Positions 59,147 through 64,000 of a stretch of 64,000 nt of DNA are shown here, one piece after another (position 1 is the first letter of the stretch; every line of letters starts with the position of its first letter). A program made the translations under genes and the position numbers. Origin of the DNA: Spirochaetaceae bacterium (GTDB lineage Bacteria > Spirochaetota > Spirochaetia > DSM-27196 > PWMO01); NCBI GenBank assembly GCA_007693325.1, contig REDW01000081.1, positions 1 through 64,000 of the forward strand, given 5' to 3'. Under the pieces are notes generated by a model. It had not been told where the DNA came from. It ran no database searches and was given only the letters and a program-made list of their open reading frames with translations.

Positions 59147-60838
59147 CTACCGCCCTCCGCCGTACTTTGCCAGCAGCTCTTCGGCGTGCGTGCGCGATGT
59201 CTTGCCGGTCCTGTCGCCGGCCAGCATGCGAGCGATCTCCTCTATACGCTGGTCGCCATCGATCTGGTCAATGCGGGTAACCGTCCTGTCGTCCCTGGGC
59301 GCCTTCTCCACCTTGATATGATTATCGGCGCGAACGGCAATCGATGCAAGGTGTGTTATGCACAGCACCTGCTTGTAGCGCGACAGCTGGTGCAGGTGCG
59401 TGCCAACGGCAATGGCCACCTCGCCGCCGATGCCGGCGTCGATTTCATCGAACACCAGCGACTGAATGTGGTCGTTCTGTGCCAGTACGGTCTTGATTGC
59501 CAGCATCACGCGCGAGATCTCGCCGCCGGAGGCAATATCCTTGAGCTCCTTCAGCGGTTCACCCTGGTTGGCGGCAATGCGGAACGAGACAAGGTCCAGG
59601 CCGCTGGCGCCGCAGCTGGGCTTACCCGAAGCAGACTCGCGCGGCTCGACCGCCACGCTGAAACGCGCCTTCGCCATTCCCAGAGTATTGATGATAGCCT
59701 CGATACTCCCGCCGAGCTGTTCAGCAGCACGCTTGCGCTCGGCGGATATCTGGCGTGCCGCGGACAAAAGCGCGCGCTCGCCGTCGCTGATCTGCCGCTG
59801 CAAAGCGGCCTTGTCGTCTTCCCAGGTCTCCAGACTCGACAGTTGCTGCTGAGCCTCCTGCAGATAATCCAGCACATCGGCAACCGTGGCCCCGTATTTC
59901 TTCTCCAGGCGATGAATCAGTGCCAGCCGCTCCTCGCATTGCTCAAGGCGTTCCGAACTGTAATTGACCGTAGACTGATAATCGCGCACCGACTCCACGA
60001 CATCCTCGAGTTCGAAGAACAGATCATCCAGGCGCTTGGCCTGAGCGCTGAGACTGTCATCGATCTGCACCACCGTGTCCATCTCGTGCCGCGCGGCGCG
60101 TACCTGTCCAACGGCACCGCCGCGATTCTCGGCAAGCCGGTCGTAGATCTGGTCAAGCGCACCAAACAGCTTCTCGTGCTGTGACAGGATCCGTTTCTCG
60201 TTCTCGAGCTGCTCTTCTTCCTCGGCGCGCAGCGCGGCGGCTTCAATCTCACGCACCGCGAATTCCAGAATATCCATCTCGCGCTGGCGTTCGCGCTCGC
60301 TGGCCAGCATGCGATCGTAGCGCTTCTTCAGCCCCGAGAGATCACTGAACTGCTGGCCGAGCTGCACCACGCGCTGTTCGATGCCGGCATAGCGGTCGAG
60401 CAGTATCCGATGCTGCTCAGCCACCAGCAGCGACTGATGTTCGTGCTGCCCGTGGAGGTCAAAGATCAAACCGCTGAGCTCTTCGAGATCCGCGCGTGTC
60501 ACCGGTGCGTTTTGAACGTAGATCGATCCGCGTCCGGCGCGCTTGACCGTTCGCCGTACTATTACCGCATCGTCTTCGGGCTCGACCCCGTGTTCGGCTA
60601 ACCACGTCAGCGCCTCGCTGTTGCCGCGCAGGTTGAACACCGCGGAGACCAGCGTTTCATCGGCCCCGGTGCGAATAGCGCCGGTATCGGCGCGCGCGCC
60701 GTGCAGCAGACTGAGCGCACCGGCCAGGATAGATTTGCCGGCCCCGGTCTCTCCGGTCAGTACGTTGAAGCCCGATGTGAAATTGATCACCAGCCGGTCA
60801 ATCAAGGCGTAGTTCTGAATGCTGAACTCTTCAAGCAT
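59147..60838 (-). CDS. recN: DNA repair protein RecN
   Basis: NVLTGETGAGKSILAGALSLLHGARAD; VFDEIDAGIGGEVA. Confidence 0.97.
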   Translation of the reverse strand: MLEEFSIQNYALIDRLVINFTSGFNVLTGETGAGKSILAGALSLLHGARADTGAIRTGADETLVSAVFNLRGNSEALTWLAEHGVEPEDDAVIVRRTVKRAGRGSIYVQNAPVTRADLEELSGLIFDLHGQHEHQSLLVAEQHRILLDRYAGIEQRVVQLGQQFSDLSGLKKRYDRMLASERERQREMDILEFAVREIEAAALRAEEEEQLENEKRILSQHEKLFGALDQIYDRLAENRGGAVGQVRAARHEMDTVVQIDDSLSAQAKRLDDLFFELEDVVESVRDYQSTVNYSSERLEQCEERLALIHRLEKKYGATVADVLDYLQEAQQQLSSLETWEDDKAALQRQISDGERALLSAARQISAERKRAAEQLGGSIEAIINTLGMAKARFSVAVEPRESASGKPSCGASGLDLVSFRIAANQGEPLKELKDIASGGEISRVMLAIKTVLAQNDHIQSLVFDEIDAGIGGEVAIAVGTHLHQLSRYKQVLCITHLASIAVRADNHIKVEKAPRDDRTVTRIDQIDGDQRIEEIARMLAGDRTGKTSRTHAEELLAKYGGGR

Positions 60839-61685
60839 CGGGACCTCCCGACCAGTTGAGTTTGCTGCGTAGCACCTCGTAAAACGTACGTTTGTTGGAG
60901 CGGATGATGTAGGCCTTGCGCGATGCCGTGCGTACCGTGATGCGGTCGCCGGGTTCCAGCTGCAGCTCGGACTGACCGTCTACGGTCATCATGACCGAGG
61001 TACGCTGATCATCGTCAACCGACATTGTAACAACCTCATCCGGCGGCAATACAATTGGCCGATGCGACAACGTAAACGGGCAGATCGGGTTGAGGATCAA
61101 CGCGTCCATTTCCGGGTACAGGATCGGCCCGCCGGCGGCCGCCGAATAGGCGGTTGACCCGGTTGGGGTTGCTACGATCATGCCGTCAGCACGGTAGCGC
61201 CCCAGCGACGCCTCACGCAGCCGGACGGTAAGCTTGACGATCTTTGAGATACCGGCGGCGGACACTACCGCATCATTCAGGCCAATGTAAGCCGCAATCT
61301 TGCGGCCGTTGCGTTCAACACTGACATCTATCAGCAACCGCGGCCCGGCTTCGATCTGTCCGTTGCGGTAGCGCTCAAACGCGTCACGCCACTCGTCCTG
61401 GGTTACCTCGGTGATGAACCCAAAATCCCCCAGGTTGACCGGCAGAATTGGTATCTCGCGTGCACACACGATCCGCGAACTGTAAAGCACTGTGCCGTCT
61501 CCACCCAGTGAGATTGCAAGATCGTAGTGATCAAGTTCAGGATCGGCGGTCTTGCCGCGGAAACCGAACGCAACAACCTCGATGCCCTGTTGCTCCAGAT
61601 AGTCACGGATCTCTTCGGTAATGCGTTCAGCGTGAGGCTTGGACAGGTTGGCAATAACCAGTACGCTCTTGATATTGAATTTCAT
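60831..61685 (-). CDS. nadK: NAD kinase
   Basis: ISLGGDGTVLYSSR; TPTGSTAYSAAAGGPI. Confidence 0.96.
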   Translation of the reverse strand: MKFNIKSVLVIANLSKPHAERITEEIRDYLEQQGIEVVAFGFRGKTADPELDHYDLAISLGGDGTVLYSSRIVCAREIPILPVNLGDFGFITEVTQDEWRDAFERYRNGQIEAGPRLLIDVSVERNGRKIAAYIGLNDAVVSAAGISKIVKLTVRLREASLGRYRADGMIVATPTGSTAYSAAAGGPILYPEMDALILNPICPFTLSHRPIVLPPDEVVTMSVDDDQRTSVMMTVDGQSELQLEPGDRITVRTASRKAYIIRSNKRTFYEVLRSKLNWSGGPDA

Positions 61686-61755
61686 CGGGGGTGGCCGTCC
61701 TTGTACTATATATACAGCCGCTTCTGTTGTAAAGATTCACGTCCAGCGCACTTTT

Positions 61756-62886
61756 TTACGGAATGGTCGACAGTACCTTCTGAACCAACGCAACCTCGTC
61801 CTTTTTCAGCATCGGATAGAGCGGAAACAGCAGACAACGCAGCAGAAAGCTGCGAGCGTTCGGCAGTAACGCCTCCTGCGGCAATGATGCATCGCCAACG
61901 TGGTCAACTGCCTCGACCGCCGGGGCAGCCGCGTTGGGATTGGCGGCGGCATCTCCGGCGACCGTATCGGCGGCAGCGCCGCTGCGGCCGAGAATCGAAT
62001 CGGCAAACGCCGGCACGACCTCGACTCCCTTCTTGCCGGCATAGCCGATGACGTCCCTGGCACCGGTTTCTACGAAAACCGGATACGAAAAAAAGACATT
62101 ATCACCTTCTGCGTGCTGAACCGGCGTTCTGTGATGTGACTGCGCGGTACTCTGGGCGTAGACAGCGGCAATCTCTCTGCGCCTCTGGTTCAAGCGCGGC
62201 ATTTCGAGTGCCTGGATCAATCCCAGCGCCGCGTTCATATCGGGAAGGAACACCTCGCTCGGCAGGCGCTGCACCACCGTCTTGAGCGCCGTGCGCTCCT
62301 TGCGCCCGCGAGCCAGCACGGCGGCCCCGCCGCCGGCGGTGACGATGTGTTGTGGCTCCAGACCACAGATGGTGTAGCGCCCTATCGACCCTGCAACCAG
62401 CCGGCCGCCGTCGGCCGCCGTCTCACAACCGGCACCCAGGCCCTGCGATACGTCCTCGATCAGCGGCAGACCCAATTCAGCCAGCTGCTCCAGATCGACG
62501 CAGTATCCCAGCGTCGAGGCCACCACAACCGCTGCCACGTCCTCGAGAGCCTTCAGTCTGTCCAGATCGATCACCGGACTGTTGGGGTCAACGTCAACGT
62601 AGACCGGCTCAAGCGCCAGCTCGACACAGACGTAGTGATAGACCCACGGCAGTAGCGGCGACAGGGCTACGCGTGCACCGGCTTGCAGTCCCAGGGCCCG
62701 CAACGCCAGCGCAATTGCACGCGGGTACTCGCGCAGAGCGTAGCCGCCAGCGGCGTGGAGATGCTCTGCCAGCACTTTGAGCAGCCGCTCGTTCAGTGTA
62801 GCCGGGCCGATCACATCACTGATGAGGCAGCCGAGAACAGAGTCCATATCTTTGCGCTTGATTGAAGGCTTGAATGTGGGAATCAT
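61756..62886 (-). CDS. DegT/DnrJ/EryC1-fold protein lacking the PLP lysine
   Basis: LIEDVSQGLGAG...GSIGRYTICGLEPQHIVTAGGGAAVLA aligned by eye to DegT family. Confidence 0.75.
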   Translation of the reverse strand: MIPTFKPSIKRKDMDSVLGCLISDVIGPATLNERLLKVLAEHLHAAGGYALREYPRAIALALRALGLQAGARVALSPLLPWVYHYVCVELALEPVYVDVDPNSPVIDLDRLKALEDVAAVVVASTLGYCVDLEQLAELGLPLIEDVSQGLGAGCETAADGGRLVAGSIGRYTICGLEPQHIVTAGGGAAVLARGRKERTALKTVVQRLPSEVFLPDMNAALGLIQALEMPRLNQRRREIAAVYAQSTAQSHHRTPVQHAEGDNVFFSYPVFVETGARDVIGYAGKKGVEVVPAFADSILGRSGAAADTVAGDAAANPNAAAPAVEAVDHVGDASLPQEALLPNARSFLLRCLLFPLYPMLKKDEVALVQKVLSTIP

Positions 62887-62906
62887 CGCTGCATGACGCG
62901 CCCGTG

Positions 62907-63389
62907 CTAGCGGCCGCCGATCTTCTCGAGTTCGTGCAGCTCCTTCAGATTGAACAGCCGCTGTACATCGAGAATGATGAGATAGCCCTCTTCCTGATGG
63001 ACTACACCACGGATATACTCAGCGCCGATTCCCGAGAGCATCTGCGGTGGCGGCTGAATATCCTTCAGCTGAACGGTAACCACGCGCGAAACTTTGTCAA
63101 TTATCACGGCCAGATGCGTGTCTTCTATGTTGATAATCACAAAGCCGGACAGCAGGAGATCCTCTTCGGACAGATCTGCAGATTTGAGGCGGAACCGTCG
63201 ATGCAGGTTGATAACCGGAATTATTTCACCACGAAGGTTGAAGATACCTTCGACGTAGTCGGGCGCATGCGGAATCGGGCGAACGTCCTCTACCTTGACG
63301 ATACCCTCCACCTCCATGATATCGACGCCGTACTGCTCAGCACCAAGTTGAAACGTTACCAGTTGTACGTGCGTCCCTTCCTCTGCCAT
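62907..63389 (-). CDS. cheW: Chemotaxis coupling protein CheW
   Basis: VQLVTFQLGAEQYGVDIMEVEGIVKVEDVRPIPHAPDYVEGIFNLRGEIIPVINL. Confidence 0.96.
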   Translation of the reverse strand: MAEEGTHVQLVTFQLGAEQYGVDIMEVEGIVKVEDVRPIPHAPDYVEGIFNLRGEIIPVINLHRRFRLKSADLSEEDLLLSGFVIINIEDTHLAVIIDKVSRVVTVQLKDIQPPPQMLSGIGAEYIRGVVHQEEGYLIILDVQRLFNLKELHELEKIGGR

Positions 63390-63427
63390 GCACCCTCCCA
63401 CAATTCGGCTGCGCTCACAATACGGCA

Positions 63428-63466
63428 AGAGGCCCGTTTGTGCAAGCAAAGCACAGCCGGGCCTCT
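63428..63466. terminator. Terminator-like hairpin between the NSS transporter and cheW
   Basis: AGAGGCCCG...CGGGCCTCT 9-bp stem plus inner TGTGC/GCACA stem; no clear T-run. Confidence 0.5.
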
Positions 63467-63485
63467 CGCTTGGTTTGCGTACAAA

Positions 63486-64000
63486 TCAACCGGCAAACGT
63501 CTCTACAATACCCCAGATCATCACAACAAGAATGGCTACCGGTATAACAATACGAATCATGACCGCCAGCCAGTTGCCGACCTTCAGGTTGCCGCTGCCG
63601 AAGTTGGCTTCGTCCTGCACCTTCTTAGCGCCCCAGACGTAGCCGGCAAACACCGCAGTCAGCAGACCACCGAGCGGCAGAAAGATGCTGTTGGCGAACC
63701 AGTCGTAGGTGTCGAGAAGATCCGTGCCTACACCAGGCATCGAGAAGCCCGACCAGACGCTGAAACCGAGCGAGCTCGGAATACCAACCACAAAGATCAC
63801 AACGCCGAGCACGGCTGCAGCCTTGCCGCGCGTCCAGCCCTTCTCATCGATCAGCCACGCCGCCACTACCTCCAGCAGTGAAATGGCCGAAGTCAGCGCT
63901 GCAACTGCCAGCAGGATGAAAAACAGCGTTCCGAACAGCACACCGGCGGGCATCTCGGCAAATACCGCGGGCAGCGTAATGAAGGTCAGTCCGGCGCCGG
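63486..64000 (-). CDS. Sodium-dependent (NSS/SLC6 family) transporter, C-terminal part (5' end beyond window)
   Basis: Frame stays open to 64000: GAGLTFITLPAVFAEMPAGVLFGTLFFILLAVAALTSAISLLE. Confidence 0.92.
   Translation of the reverse strand, partial: GAGLTFITLPAVFAEMPAGVLFGTLFFILLAVAALTSAISLLEVVAAWLIDEKGWTRGKAAAVLGVVIFVVGIPSSLGFSVWSGFSMPGVGTDLLDTYDWFANSIFLPLGGLLTAVFAGYVWGAKKVQDEANFGSGNLKVGNWLAVMIRIVIPVAILVVMIWGIVETFAG

Noticed and set aside
58418-60184. 588-aa plus-strand ORF
   Set aside because: Antisense to recN and the 269-aa gene; GC-codon artefact with no domain signature.
1-64000. CRISPR arrays, tRNA/rRNA genes, IS elements or prophage
   Set aside because: No repeat-spacer pattern, no cloverleaf or rRNA motifs noticed, no transposase; the XerC/XerD genes are housekeeping recombinases.

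Overview
The window looks like spirochaete chromosome (my inference from gene order and gene content). It is GC-rich and almost fully coding. From about 6.8 kb to 52.8 kb every gene I accept is on the minus strand. In transcription order these are: mraZ-rsmH-ftsL-murF-mraY-ftsW-ftsQ-ftsA-ftsZ (a reduced dcw cluster), xerD, a TPR lipoprotein, dprA, xerC-hslV-hslU, then a flagellar/motility super-cluster (flgBC-fliEFGHIJ-flbB-fliK-flgDE-flbD-motAB-fliLMY-fliOPQR-flhBAFG), a small membrane/acidic protein, a FliA/WhiG sigma factor, a FapA-like protein, a SwrB-like protein, an Hsp70, a J-domain/HEAT protein and a CheA-like kinase. Upstream of mraZ (52.9-64 kb) are GH57, DUF4912, methyltransferase, LytM-like, beta-propeller, recN, nadK, DegT-like, cheW and the edge of an NSS transporter, all minus. 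The left 6.8 kb is accessory: an FMN-binding protein fragment, a GGDEF cyclase, a small MshEN-like protein, hcp with a divergent Crp/Fnr regulator, and an ATP-grasp/C26 glutamine-amidotransferase pair. Most of the window is conserved machinery and I see no defence island, CRISPR or tRNA. The best candidates for a second look are: two apparent pseudo-enzymes (a DegT-family protein without the PLP lysine and a LytM/M23 protein without Zn ligands); a four-unit 10-bp repeat just downstream of a good promoter that looks like the MraZ operator; an 18-bp inverted repeat flanked by direct repeats ahead of a diguanylate cyclase; a small standalone MshEN-like protein next to that cyclase; and the Hsp70 + J/HEAT pair and FlgV-like candidate in the flagellar cluster.
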